Shown here: positions 17,941 through 26,173 of the stretch, one piece after another
Position numbering within the stretch: the first letter of the stretch is position 1
Layout: each line of letters begins with the position of its first letter
The notes under the pieces: generated by a model
The model's input: only the letters and a program-made list of their open reading frames with translations
What the model was told of the DNA's origin: nothing
Database searches by the model: none
Program-made: the position numbers and the translations under genes
From: Chitinophagaceae bacterium
GTDB taxonomy: Bacteria > Bacteroidota > Bacteroidia > Chitinophagales > Chitinophagaceae
NCBI GenBank assembly: GCA_016722465.1
Contig: JADKJC010000002.1
Location: 124,001 to 188,000, forward strand
Direction of reading: 5' to 3'
DNA length: 64,000 nt

Positions 17941-18726
17941 ATGTACTCCAAAACATTCATCCTGTTGCTTTCCATTTTCTTTTTATCCTGCAATGCTAAA
18001 AGTAGCACCAGCACTGACATTTCCAGCAAAGCCACCCCGCCATCAACAAAAACCGGCGACAATCCCTATCCTTTTATTGCCGGCATTCCATTACCGGATG
18101 GTTACAAAAGAACAGTTGTTGGCAGCAACTCATTTTCAAACTGGCTTGGTAAAGTACCGTTAAAAAAGGATCGGACAGTTTATCTTTTCAATGGAGATAA
18201 AAAGGAAAACCAGTCTGCACAGTTTGCTGTGCTGGATATTTCAACCGGCGATAAAAACCTGCAGCAATGTGCAGATGCAGTTATGCGGTTGAGGGCTGAA
18301 TACCTGTTTGCATCGGGGCAATACAGCAACATTTTATTTACAGACAATGAAGGAGGAAATTACCAGTTTACCCAACCCTATAACAAAGAACATTTAATGA
18401 ATTACCTGCAAAAGGTATTTGGCATGTGCGGTTCTGCATCCTTGTCAAAACAATTAAAGCATGTCAATTTAATCGGAATCAAACCGGGTGATGTATTGAT
18501 CCGTGGTGGCTTCCCGGGGCATGCCGTAATGGTGATGGATGTTGCCGTGAACAAAGAAGGCAGAAAAATTTACCTGCTGGCCCAGAGCTATATGCCGGCA
18601 CAGGACATTCATGTATTGGTAAATCCTTCGGATGAAAATTTATCGCCCTGGTACGAAGCAGATGATGCTGAAAAGATTATTACGCCGGAATTTGTGTTTA
18701 CAAGAAATGAATTGAAGCAATGGTAG
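17941..18726 (+). CDS. DUF4846 lipoprotein
   Basis: The 261-residue protein starts with a lipoprotein signal peptide; the lipobox FFLSCNA places the acylated Cys at residue 17, so it is probably outer-membrane or periplasmic. A Ser/Thr-rich linker follows. The DUF4846 domain includes PYPFIAGIPLPDGYKR, SFSNWLGKVPLKKDRTVYLFNG, QCADAVMRLRAEYLFA, KPGDVLIRGGFPGHAVMVMDVA and LLAQSYMPAQDIHVL. The fold of the last part resembles NlpC/P60-like and CHAP-type cysteine hydrolases (GHA motif, QSYMPAQ), but the function is not established. ATG start. Confidence 0.85.
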   Translation: MYSKTFILLLSIFFLSCNAKSSTSTDISSKATPPSTKTGDNPYPFIAGIPLPDGYKRTVVGSNSFSNWLGKVPLKKDRTVYLFNGDKKENQSAQFAVLDISTGDKNLQQCADAVMRLRAEYLFASGQYSNILFTDNEGGNYQFTQPYNKEHLMNYLQKVFGMCGSASLSKQLKHVNLIGIKPGDVLIRGGFPGHAVMVMDVAVNKEGRKIYLLAQSYMPAQDIHVLVNPSDENLSPWYEADDAEKIITPEFVFTRNELKQW

Positions 18727-18738
18727 GGATTGCTTTAT

Positions 18739-19155
18739 TTAGGTCTGTGGCGTATGTGCTTTTTTATCTTTCATTTTAAGATCTGGGAAAATGGAAGACA
18801 GCAGCATGATGATGGTGGCGATAAGCATTAAATAAACGCCGGCTTCTTTTTCCGGGCAGTAGGCATTATAACAGGAGGTAAATAAAATGTAACTTTTGAT
18901 AGCATAGCCAACCCCCAATGCACAAACAAACAGATTGGTGCGCTTGGCCCATACTTTTGGCAGGTACATCAGCACGAAAGCAATGATTGCCACCAGTGTT
19001 AAAAACTTTCCCGGCTTACCATAATTATTCTGAAAAGAGTAGAACCCGGTAAATGTTTCCTTAATATCTGCATAATAAGCCCAGGGCATAAAGCAGGCAA
19101 CTACCAGTGCAATACAGGCTACAAATCCGATCTGTTGTAAAATTTTTGAAAACAT
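18739..19155 (-). CDS. Small membrane protein, unknown function
   Basis: The frame extends upstream into tRNA-Cys, so I chose the Met at 19155 (MFSKILQQIGF), which lies after the tRNA terminator. The 138 residues have about four hydrophobic helices: 9-25 (GFVACIALVVACFMPWAYY), 52-68 (FLTLVAIIAFVLMYLPK), about 75-95 and 108-125 (LMLIATIIMLLSSI). The tail is charged (KMKDKKAHT). No family recognised. Convergent with the DUF4846 gene, 12 bp apart. Confidence 0.65.
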   Translation of the reverse strand: MFSKILQQIGFVACIALVVACFMPWAYYADIKETFTGFYSFQNNYGKPGKFLTLVAIIAFVLMYLPKVWAKRTNLFVCALGVGYAIKSYILFTSCYNAYCPEKEAGVYLMLIATIIMLLSSIFPDLKMKDKKAHTPQT

Positions 19156-19161
19156 ACTATT

Positions 19162-19197
19162 AAAAAATTCCCTCTCCGTATTTGGGAGAGGGAATTT
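19162..19197 (-). terminator. Rho-independent terminator of tRNA-Cys
   Basis: Perfect stem AAATTCCCTCTCC (19165-19177) with GGAGAGGGAATTT (19185-19197). On the minus strand it ends in a T run. It separates tRNA-Cys from the small membrane protein gene. Confidence 0.85.
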
Positions 19198-19201
19198 AGG
19201 G

Positions 19202-19272
19202 AGGTTCCGAGCAGATTCGAACTGCTGTACGAGCTTTTGCAGAGCTCTGCCTAGCCACTCGGCCACAGAACC
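19202..19272 (-). tRNA. tRNA-Cys (GCA)
   Basis: Read on the minus strand, GGTTCTG pairs with CGGAACC (one G-T wobble), discriminator T. The anticodon arm GAGCT-CTGCAAA-AGCTC gives anticodon GCA, Cys. The T arm has CAGTTCGAATCTG. The 71-nt length is normal for this tRNA. No encoded CCA. Confidence 0.95.
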
Positions 19273-19383
19273 GTTCTGTGTTTTTCAATTACTAATACGA
19301 AATAATTGAGGCTTTATTTTAGACCGGCGCAAAAATAAGGAAATTTTTTATTTAATAAATACGAAATTCGGTTTTTAAAAATA

Positions 19384-19846
19384 GTGAATGACGAGTGGAA
19401 GATGGCAAGTGGGGAAGCTAATTTATAAATAGCATTATTCTTAGCCTTAAAAATGGTCCATGTTAAAATTATCTCACAAAAATCTGGATGTTTATAAAAT
19501 AGCACCCAATTTAGTGAGAGAGGTTTACAGGGTCACAAAATCATATCCTAAGGAGGAGCAGTTTGTATTGGTAACACAATTAAGAAGAGCCGCTATTTCG
19601 GTATGCAGTAATCTTGCAGAAGGTTCGGCAAGGAGGTCTGCAAAAGAAAAAGCCAGGTTTTACGAAATATCAAGAAGTTCATTGGTAGAAATTGATACAC
19701 AATTTGAGATTTCATTGATATTAGAATACATTAGAAATGAACAAATAACTAAATTAGAAAAATATCTTGAACCGGTTTTCAGGATGTTGAGCAAGATGAT
19801 CAGTAACCTTCAGCATCCCATTAACCACTAACCATTCACCACTCGC
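19384..19846. repeat. Inverted heptamer arrays enclosing the four-helix-bundle gene
   Basis: Left array 19384-19412: GTGAATG, ACGAGTGG, AAGATGG, CAAGTGG. Right array 19818-19846: CCATTAA, CCACTAA, CCATTCA, CCACTCGC, whose reverse complement (GCGAGTGG, TGAATGG, TTAGTGG, TTAATGG) matches the left array at about three of four positions. The enclosed segment holds just one gene, and the right array ends 5 bp before the ATG of dapF. Confidence 0.65.
19460..19831 (+). CDS. Four-helix-bundle protein (23S rRNA IVS / S23 family)
   Basis: The 123-residue protein matches the family called four helix bundle protein, also known from intervening sequences of 23S rRNA: KLSHKNLDVYKIAPNLVREVY, TKSYPKEEQFVLVTQLRRAAISVCSNLAEGSARRSAKEKARFYEISRSSLVEIDTQ and a last helix with LEKYLEPVFRMLSKMISNL. 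The RRAA.S...N.AEG core is a strong signature. The biochemical role is unknown. Its 3' end lies within the right-hand heptamer array, and it is followed closely by dapF, to which it has no known link. The whole unit looks like an insertion upstream of dapF. Confidence 0.88.
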   Translation: MLKLSHKNLDVYKIAPNLVREVYRVTKSYPKEEQFVLVTQLRRAAISVCSNLAEGSARRSAKEKARFYEISRSSLVEIDTQFEISLILEYIRNEQITKLEKYLEPVFRMLSKMISNLQHPINH

Positions 19847-19851
19847 TAATT

Positions 19852-20634
19852 ATGAAAATAGCATTCTGCAAATACCAGGGCACGGGCAACGACTTTATCA
19901 TTATTGATAATTTTAACGGGGAAGCGATCTCCCTCACCACCAAACAAATAAGGAAGCTCTGTGACAGGCATTTTGGTATTGGTGCGGATGGGCTGATGCT
20001 GCTGAATAAAAAAGAAGGCTACGACTTTGAAATGAAATATTACAATGCGGATGGTAACGAAAGCAGCATGTGTGGCAATGGTGGCAGGTGCCTTGTAAAA
20101 TTTGCCCACCAGTCCGGCATTCATAAAAGTATATACCGCTTTTGGGCTATTGATGGAGCGCATGAAGCAGAGATCGATGATGGGGAAATTGTAAGTTTAA
20201 AAATGAAAGATGTTGACAAAGTGTACTACTATACTAACTATACAATACTCAATACCGGTTCGCCTCATTTTGTAAAATTTGCCCCTAATGTAGAGGATAT
20301 TGATGTGGTAGAATCCGGCAAAGGCATCCGTTACAGCGACAGCTTTGTTACAGAAGGCATCAATGTGAATTTTGTGGAGAATCTGGGCGAAGACCAGATA
20401 TTCGTCCGCACGTATGAACGTGGTGTGGAAGATGAAACCCTGAGTTGTGGTACCGGTGTTACGGCAGCTGCATTACTTTCTGCACACAATGAAAAGGGGT
20501 TTAATACCGTGGATGTAAAAACACCGGGAGGCAACTTAAGTGTTGAATACAATAAGGTAGATGACGAACATTTTGTTGACATCTGGCTTTGTGGACCGGC
20601 AATATTTGTTTTTAAAGGAGAAGTGGAAGTATAA
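19852..20634 (+). CDS. dapF: Diaminopimelate epimerase
   Basis: Converts LL- to meso-diaminopimelate for lysine and peptidoglycan synthesis, using two cysteines as acid and base without a cofactor. The 260-residue length is normal. The first catalytic Cys is residue 74 in MCGNGGRC and the second Cys199 in SCGTGVTAAAL. N-terminal CKYQGTGNDFIIID and FGIGADGLMLL are also typical, as is FVRTYERGVEDETLSCGTG. ATG start, 5 bp after a heptamer array, so its promoter probably lies in or upstream of the four-helix-bundle cassette. Confidence 0.96.
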   Translation: MKIAFCKYQGTGNDFIIIDNFNGEAISLTTKQIRKLCDRHFGIGADGLMLLNKKEGYDFEMKYYNADGNESSMCGNGGRCLVKFAHQSGIHKSIYRFWAIDGAHEAEIDDGEIVSLKMKDVDKVYYYTNYTILNTGSPHFVKFAPNVEDIDVVESGKGIRYSDSFVTEGINVNFVENLGEDQIFVRTYERGVEDETLSCGTGVTAAALLSAHNEKGFNTVDVKTPGGNLSVEYNKVDDEHFVDIWLCGPAIFVFKGEVEV

Positions 20635-20701
20635 TTGTTTCATTGTTGTATTGTTAAATTGTTGATTGTTTCTGCAAGAATCATCTTCTAAAATTTCCAT
20701 C

Positions 20702-21265
20702 ATGCTATATTTAAGCAAGGATCAGATCATCAATGCATCGGTAAAAATATTTGATACCTTTACTCAGGTTTGTACTGAGATAGATGAAAGGACTTTTTTT
20801 AAACGGCCCTCTCCTGAAAAATGGTCGGTAGCTGAAAATATTCAGCACTTAATTGTTTCCACCAATACCACTACACTGGCGTACATATTGCCGGCTTTTA
20901 TTGTGCGATGGATCGGGGGTACACCCAACAGGGATTCCAGGAGTTATGAGGCATTGGTGGAAAGGTACAAAGAGAAACTGGCTGCGGGCGGCAGGGCAAG
21001 TGGCCGGTTTATCCCAAAGCCGGTAGATATAAAGTGTGGCAAGGATCAATTGCTGCAGAACTGGAAAAAAGCCGGATCTAAATTTATTACAGCATTAAAC
21101 AACAGCAGCGAAAGCAAACTGGATGATTACCTGGCGAGGCACCCATTGCTGGGAAGAATTACACTGAGGGAGCTTTGTTATTTTACCATTTACCATACCG
21201 AACATCACTTGAATATCATTAACGGCATTATCAATCCTACACTGCTAAATCCTAAACCCGAATGA
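20702..21265 (+). CDS. DinB family protein
   Basis: The 187-residue protein has the DinB/YfiT four-helix fold. A conserved EKWSVAENIQHLIVS segment (about residues 38-52) supplies the first metal-binding His, and the FTIYHTEHHLNII segment near 160-172 the others. Start at the ATG of MLYLSKDQIINA; an upstream frame extension has no family content. The family includes metal-dependent thiol transferases and related enzymes, among them bacillithiol S-transferases. Since bshC is in this window, such a role is possible, but this is inference. It overlaps corA by ATGA. Confidence 0.82.
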   Translation: MLYLSKDQIINASVKIFDTFTQVCTEIDERTFFKRPSPEKWSVAENIQHLIVSTNTTTLAYILPAFIVRWIGGTPNRDSRSYEALVERYKEKLAAGGRASGRFIPKPVDIKCGKDQLLQNWKKAGSKFITALNNSSESKLDDYLARHPLLGRITLRELCYFTIYHTEHHLNIINGIINPTLLNPKPE

Positions 21266-22200
21266 TACAGTATTTTAAAAATGTAGAACATCAAACCATC
21301 GCCATTGAAAAGCCTGAAGCGGATGTTTGGGTAAATGTACTGCCCCCGCTGAAACAGGAAGAATTTTCTGAACTGAGCGAAACACTCGACATTCCTATTG
21401 ACTTTTTAAAAGACTCCCTGGATATTGATGAACGCAGCCGTTATGAAATTGAAGATAATGTTAAGCTCATTGTAATCAAAACCCCAACCGAGAACAATTC
21501 ATTTAATGAAAGTGATGCCTACTATATCACCATCCCCATCTGTATCATTTTAACGCACAACCAGATCGTTACGGTGAACTCATTTGAGAATGAAGCCATC
21601 AAAAAATTCCTGAACACATTCCAGAACCGCAGCCCCGATAAGAAGAGCATGATGGTGCTGAAGATCTTTGAAAAAGTAGTGACCAATTTCCTTGATTTTC
21701 TGAAAGAGATCAACCAGCGGAGAAATTTATTAGAGCAGAAATTATATGACTCCAACAGGAATGCAGAGTTATTGGAACTTGTGAGGATACAAAAAAGCCT
21801 GGTGTACTTTATCACTGCATTACGCAGCAACGAATTGCTGATGATGAAAATAGCAAGGACCAATTTTTTACAACTGACTGAAGATGAGAAAGAGTTCCTG
21901 GACGATTTAATTGTAGAAACAAGCCAGGCCCTGGAAATGGCCAACACATACACAACTATATTGAGCAGTACCCTGGATGCCTTTGCCAGCATCATTTCCA
22001 ATAATCTTAACAATGTAATGAAAAGGCTTACTTCCATTACAATCATTCTTTCATTACCGGTGGTTGTTACCAGCATTTATGGCATGAATGTTCCGATCCC
22101 GGGACAAAACCTGCCGCATTCATTTTATGTACCCATCATTATTTCACTGTTACTTTCGGTAGTGATCAGTGCTTATTTTATGAAGAAGAAATGGTTTTAG
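21262..22200 (+). CDS. CorA-family magnesium/divalent cation transporter
   Basis: The 312-residue protein has a large cytoplasmic N-terminal domain with a long helical region (FEKVVTNFLDFLKEINQRRNLLEQKL, about 130-160). Two C-terminal membrane helices follow (about 252-272 and 290-306). The pore signature GMN is at residues 274-276 (SIYGMNVP), and the tail is basic (MKKKWF). These features define the CorA/Mrs2 family of pentameric Mg2+ or Co2+ channels in the inner membrane. The start codon overlaps the DinB stop codon (ATGA), which points to coupled translation. Confidence 0.93.
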   Translation: MIQYFKNVEHQTIAIEKPEADVWVNVLPPLKQEEFSELSETLDIPIDFLKDSLDIDERSRYEIEDNVKLIVIKTPTENNSFNESDAYYITIPICIILTHNQIVTVNSFENEAIKKFLNTFQNRSPDKKSMMVLKIFEKVVTNFLDFLKEINQRRNLLEQKLYDSNRNAELLELVRIQKSLVYFITALRSNELLMMKIARTNFLQLTEDEKEFLDDLIVETSQALEMANTYTTILSSTLDAFASIISNNLNNVMKRLTSITIILSLPVVVTSIYGMNVPIPGQNLPHSFYVPIIISLLLSVVISAYFMKKKWF

Positions 22201-22207
22201 CAATTGC

Positions 22208-22271
22208 ACGCAAAGAAGCAAAGGAATACAAAGAATGCATCCTGCAGCTTTGCACCTTTATTTCCTTAGCG
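22208..22271. repeat. Inverted pair of octamer arrays (nnnCAAAG type)
   Basis: Left ACGCAAAG, AAGCAAAG, GAATACAAAG (22208-22233); right CTTTGCAC, CTTTATTT, CCTTAGCG (22248-22271), the reverse complement pattern around a 14-nt centre. It lies between corA and the Nudix gene and could fold into a long imperfect hairpin. Confidence 0.6.
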
Positions 22272-22299
22272 CCTTTTCGTAAAAAAACAAAATGTTATT

Positions 22300-22755
22300 A
22301 TGATCTCAATAAGAGTATACGGCATCCTCATTAACCAACAACGGCAGGTGCTGGTAAGTGATGAATACATCCGTGGCAACTACTACACCAAGTTCCCTGG
22401 TGGCGGACTGGAAACTGGCGAAGGCACCAGGGATTGCCTCAGAAGAGAATTTCTGGAAGAGATGAATTTGAAAGTGGAAGCAGGCAATCATATTTACACT
22501 ACAGATATTTACCAGCAAAGTGTATTCAACAATGCACAACAGATCTTATCTATTTATTATGCTGCAATTGCGCTGGAAGAAATAACCGTACCGCTTCGTA
22601 ATAGACCATTTGAATTTGATGAAGCACAATTAAAAATTTACGAAGAGAAGAAACAGATAGAAACATTCCGTTTTGTTGACTGGAACGAGTTTTCTGCTGA
22701 TACCGTGACATTGCCGCTTGATAAAATTGCTGCGGAAATAATAAAACAACATTAA
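22300..22755 (+). CDS. Nudix hydrolase
   Basis: The 151-residue protein has the Nudix box at about residues 35-57: G-x5-E-x7-REFLEE, with Glu50, Glu53 and Glu54 as the metal ligands; the usual Gly after EE is Asn here. Preceding strands (SIRVYGILINQQRQVLVSDEY, YYTKFPGGGLE) fit the fold. It should hydrolyse a nucleoside diphosphate linked to X; the substrate is not predictable. The following GNAT gene starts 3 bp later, so the two are likely co-transcribed. Confidence 0.88.
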   Translation: MISIRVYGILINQQRQVLVSDEYIRGNYYTKFPGGGLETGEGTRDCLRREFLEEMNLKVEAGNHIYTTDIYQQSVFNNAQQILSIYYAAIALEEITVPLRNRPFEFDEAQLKIYEEKKQIETFRFVDWNEFSADTVTLPLDKIAAEIIKQH

Positions 22756-22758
22756 GCC

Positions 22759-23355
22759 ATGAACTACGAACATTTTTTTAAAAACCCCATCATACTCGAA
22801 GATGAATGGGCAAGGCTGGAGCCTTTGGAAGAAAAACATTTTGAACTGCTGCTGCCAACCGCCATGCAAACCAGCATTTGGGAATTCACCATGGCAAAAA
22901 TTTATTCCGCTGAAGATTTCAGGAAATATTTTGACACTGCACTGGAAGAAAAAAAACAACATCGATCTTACCCATTCGCCATTTTTGATAAAAAACAACA
23001 GGAATACCTGGGCTGTACCCGTTTTGGAAATATTGATCTTAAAAATAAAAAAGTAGAAATTGGATGGACCTGGCTTCATCCAAAATTGCATGCAACTGGA
23101 TTCAACAAACATTGTAAATTTTTATTGCTTAGCTTTTGTTTTGAAAAATTGCAACTGATAAGAGTTGAATTAAAAACCAGTTCCCTCAACCTGAGATCGC
23201 AAAAAGCCATGCTTAAAATTGGAGCTGTAAAGGAAGGTACACTCAGGAGAAATTTCATCAATGATGATGGCACCATCAGGGATTCTGTGTACTTCAGTTT
23301 TATCAATGAAGAATGGCCGGGAGTAAAACAAAATATCTTTAAAGAGTTTTGTTGA
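22759..23355 (+). CDS. GNAT family N-acetyltransferase (RimJ/RimL-like)
   Basis: The 198-residue protein follows the RimJ/RimL-type pattern: RLEPLEEKHFELLLP at the N-terminus, FAIFDKKQQEYLGCTRFGNID, a VEIGWTWLHPKLHATGFNKHCKFLLLSFCFEKL segment for acetyl-CoA binding, RVELKTSSLNLRSQKAMLKIGAVKEGTLRRNFI and a final RDSVYFSFINEEWP. The substrate may be the N-terminus of a protein or a small amine; the sequence does not decide. It starts 3 bp after the Nudix gene. Confidence 0.87.
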   Translation: MNYEHFFKNPIILEDEWARLEPLEEKHFELLLPTAMQTSIWEFTMAKIYSAEDFRKYFDTALEEKKQHRSYPFAIFDKKQQEYLGCTRFGNIDLKNKKVEIGWTWLHPKLHATGFNKHCKFLLLSFCFEKLQLIRVELKTSSLNLRSQKAMLKIGAVKEGTLRRNFINDDGTIRDSVYFSFINEEWPGVKQNIFKEFC

Positions 23356-23475
23356 GAATGATAGAAAACCGATGACACTGACTAAGCGGATTTAAAACGG
23401 GTTTATTTTTTTGCTACTCAAAAAAATCAGGGCCAGGCAGTTCTATCCGTTTCATCCGTTTTCCATCGTTCGAAA
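23352..23475. repeat. Dispersed palindromic intergenic repeat, copy 2
   Basis: GAATGATAGAAAACCGATGACACTGAC on the left and CAGTTCTATCC, GTTTCATCCGTTTTCCATCGTTC on the right form an imperfect inverted repeat. The same words in the same order occur at 9757-9862, with a different centre. Confidence 0.65.
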
Positions 23476-23487
23476 AAAATAAAATAT

Positions 23488-23908
23488 CTATCAGCCGATA
23501 AGCCGGATTCTGTTCTATTGCCCTGCTTCGATAAACTCAGCATGACAATAGCAGCTATCATTTATCTGGCCCCAACATTACTGTTGGGATCTTGCTGCCT
23601 ACCCTTCAACGCCCCTCCCGGCAAGCCGGGAAGATCAAACGAGCCGCTTTCTGCGCTGATTTACGTGGCATTACAGCACACAAGGTTTACCCATTGACTG
23701 CATTGCTGCTGTCAACCGTGAGCTCTTACCTCACGTTTTCACCCTTATCACGCCAAAGCATGACGGTTATTTTCTGTGGCACTTTCTGTATCGCTGCAGA
23801 TGCTGGTGAAAACACCAATATCGGCGACCCCGGCCGTTAGCCGGTGTGTTGCCCTTTGCTGTCCGGACTTTCCTCCCTTATTGCTAAGAGCGATAGCCTG
23901 GCTGATAG
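23488..23908 (-). ncRNA. rnpB: RNase P RNA
   Basis: The catalytic RNA of RNase P, which removes 5' leaders from pre-tRNAs. On the minus strand the conserved 5' block GAGGAAAGTCCGGAC and the 3' block ACAGAATCCGGCTTATCG are both present. The ends pair as CTATCAGCC with GGCTGATAG. The middle has AGGGTGAAAACGTGAGGTAAGAGCTCAC and GTAAACC, as in bacterial type A RNAs. The length of about 421 nt is somewhat long. One hairpin arm near the 3' end (23524-23542) carries a TGCT/AGCA stem whose loop resembles the repeats of the GIY-YIG cassette. Open frames drawn across this region are spurious. Confidence 0.96.
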
Positions 23909-23913
23909 ATGAG

Positions 23914-23921
23914 CAAAAGTA
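23914..23921 (-). promoter_or_regulatory. -7 box (TACTTTTG) of rnpB
   Basis: Exact TAnnTTTG match on the minus strand. It ends 5-6 nt before the first base of the RNase P RNA, the spacing expected for a Bacteroidota promoter. Confidence 0.6.
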
Positions 23922-24017
23922 ACTTGATTTTTTTTAGCAGTAATTTTATATCCGGGAAGAAAGCAGCAACTGCCTGTCTGAATATAGCGATAAATCTTAT
24001 AGCCTATTAACCATTCA

Positions 24018-24784
24018 CTAGTTTACAATATACTCTCCTTTTTTATTCACGAGAATAATTGGCAACTGCTTTTTTTCTTCAAATTGATCGTAAGCAGCTT
24101 TAAGTGTGATCGCAAATTTTTGCAATTGCTGATTTTCCTTAGTGGCCTGTGCCAGGTATTCAAAAGATTTTTTCACATTGTATTTTACAGGGAACACATG
24201 TACAGGAATAAAATCCTGGCCCTGGTCTTTGGCGTTGGTAGTAAGTACATATAGTTCTTCAATTGGCTGGTCGCTGATGGCAATACAACCTGTGGATACA
24301 CATCCGCCATGAATATAGATATCGCCGCCGGGCCTCCTGGAATCGCTGAGTACTTTATCAGATGAATTGGGATAATTGATACCCAGTGCTAAATGAAAAT
24401 TACTGTAGGGCTTAAATTCGTTGATGTAATAAAACCTTCCGGCATCTGGTAATCACCTTCCATCCTTTTGGGGCCGATGGTGCCACTCTGCATACACATG
24501 CGGTAGGTTTTAAATAATTTAAACTGTTCCCCTGTCTTTCCTTTTACCCATACTTCCACCTGGCGGTCGTACTTGAAACTACGTACATATACCTGCTGCG
24601 GAGGCCATATTAATTTCTTTGTTTCAAATTGTTTGCGGAGAGAATCTTCCACTTTAGAAAAAGCTCCGGTAGCTTTTGTACTGCTTGCCTTTAAACTTGT
24701 ATAGGAATTCTGTGCAGTCACAACGGGCATTATAGCCAGTGACGCAATAGTGGTGATAAAGAGGTGCAAAAAAATACGCTTCAT
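24018..24784 (-). CDS. L,D-transpeptidase (YkuD) family protein, frameshifted
   Basis: Periplasmic enzyme family that makes 3-3 peptidoglycan cross-links or attaches proteins to the wall. It has a signal peptide (about 1-24, ending VVTA), then a YkuD domain: ETKKLIWPPQQVYVRSFKYDRQVEVWV, KTYRMCMQSGTIGPKRMEGDYQMPEGF. The frame is lost in a four-A run at 24431-24434 (plus strand). One extra base restores YYINEFKPYSNFHLALGINYPN and leads to the catalytic motif HGGCVSTGCIAISD, with the nucleophile Cys in STGC. The corrected gene ends at TAG 24018-24020. It lies upstream of rnpB on the same strand. Confidence 0.88.
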
Positions 24785-25039
24785 TCAATAACAAATTTAA
24801 ACGGGTAAGGTAAAGCTGTTTTACAATAGGTTATTTTGTTTGTTATTAACAGAAGGATTGTTCAGGCAACAAATATAAAATTAAAAAGGCTAAAAAGAAC
24901 AGCTTTAGCGTTTCTTTAATAGCCTGGTTTTATTGCTGTTAAGCCGTTTAGAGTGCCTGCATCAATTTCCTGCAGTATTTATACCTATCGCATTTACAGG
25001 CAAAAGCCACAAACGGATCAATGGCTTAGCGGCAAGATA

Positions 25040-26173
25040 TCACAAATTGCCCCTTGCGTCCTGCTCTCTTTCCAGCGCTTCAAACAGGGCTTTAAAATTC
25101 CCTTTACCAAAGCTTTTGGCACCTTTTCGCTGTATGATCTCAAAAAACAATGTTGGCCTGTCCTCCAATGGTTTGCTGAAAATCTGCAACAGATAGCCTT
25201 CATCATCACGGTCAATCAAAATGCCCAGTTCCTGCAATGGTGCCAGGTCCTCATCAATTTTTCCTACCCTGTCCAGTACATCTGCATAATAACTGGCAGG
25301 AATATTTAAGAACTCAATGCCCCTTCTTTGCAATTCCGAAACTGTCTTCACAATATCGCCTGTTGCAATGGCCACATGCTGCACACCTTCGCCATTATAA
25401 AAATCAAGGTACTCTTCCACCTGGCTTTTCTTTTTTCCTGCTGCCGGTTCATTGATAGGGAATTTCACATAGCCATTTCCATTGCTCATCACTTTACTCA
25501 TAAGCGCTGAATATTCTGTAGAAATATCATTGTCATCAAATGAAAGAATATTTTTAAACCCCATCACTTCTTCATAAAATTTCACCCAGGGATTCATCTG
25601 GTTCCAGCCAACATTGCCTACACAATGATCCACATACAACAGGCCTGTCTCCGCCGGATTGTATTTGCTTTCCCATTTCCTGAAGCCCGGCATAAACACA
25701 CCGGTGTAATTTTTTCTTTCAATAAAAAAATGCACCGTATCTCCATAAGTATGGATGACGCTCATTACCACTTCGCCATTATCATCTTTTAAGGTTGTTG
25801 GTTCTAAACAGGATTGCCCGCCTCTTTTAGTTGTTTCATGCCAGGCGCTGGTGGCGTCTTCAACTTTTAATGCCAGTACCTTTACACCATCTCCATGCTT
25901 GTAAATATGATCAGCAATCGGGTTGTCTGTTTTCAAAGGAGTAGTCAGTACAAAAGTCAATTTGTTCTGGCGGATCACATAACTCACTTTGTCTTTCATG
26001 CCTGTTTCGGGGCCGGCATAAGCCAGTGATTGAAAACCAAAAGCAGTTTTATAAAAATGCGCTGCCTGTTTTGCATTGCCCACATAAAACTCTACATAGT
26101 CGGTGCCATGCAGGGGAAGAAAATCAGATACTGTATTATTTAAAACACCTGGTTGTGCGGTTATTGTTTCCAT
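25040..26173 (-). CDS. hppD: 4-hydroxyphenylpyruvate dioxygenase
   Basis: Fe(II) enzyme of tyrosine breakdown; it converts 4-hydroxyphenylpyruvate to homogentisate. Start chosen at METITAQPGV; an upstream in-frame Met at 26236 adds a segment without family content. The 377 residues form two vicinal-oxygen-chelate domains. The iron ligands are His183 (VDHCVGNV), His266 (VQHVAIATGD) and Glu345 (FFEIIQRKG). The C-terminus KSFGKGNFKALFEALEREQ is the typical lid helix. No other homogentisate pathway gene lies in the window. A CAAATATA at 26362-26369 could be its promoter, which would give a leader of about 180 nt. Confidence 0.96.
   Translation of the reverse strand: METITAQPGVLNNTVSDFLPLHGTDYVEFYVGNAKQAAHFYKTAFGFQSLAYAGPETGMKDKVSYVIRQNKLTFVLTTPLKTDNPIADHIYKHGDGVKVLALKVEDATSAWHETTKRGGQSCLEPTTLKDDNGEVVMSVIHTYGDTVHFFIERKNYTGVFMPGFRKWESKYNPAETGLLYVDHCVGNVGWNQMNPWVKFYEEVMGFKNILSFDDNDISTEYSALMSKVMSNGNGYVKFPINEPAAGKKKSQVEEYLDFYNGEGVQHVAIATGDIVKTVSELQRRGIEFLNIPASYYADVLDRVGKIDEDLAPLQELGILIDRDDEGYLLQIFSKPLEDRPTLFFEIIQRKGAKSFGKGNFKALFEALEREQDARGNL

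Noticed and set aside
18739..19266. Longer 175-residue version of the small membrane protein
   Set aside because: The extra N-terminus is a translation of tRNA-Cys and its terminator; the Met at 19155 is preferred.
23592..23840. Open frame of 82 codons on the plus strand
   Set aside because: It lies fully inside the RNase P RNA gene on the other strand and has no protein family content.
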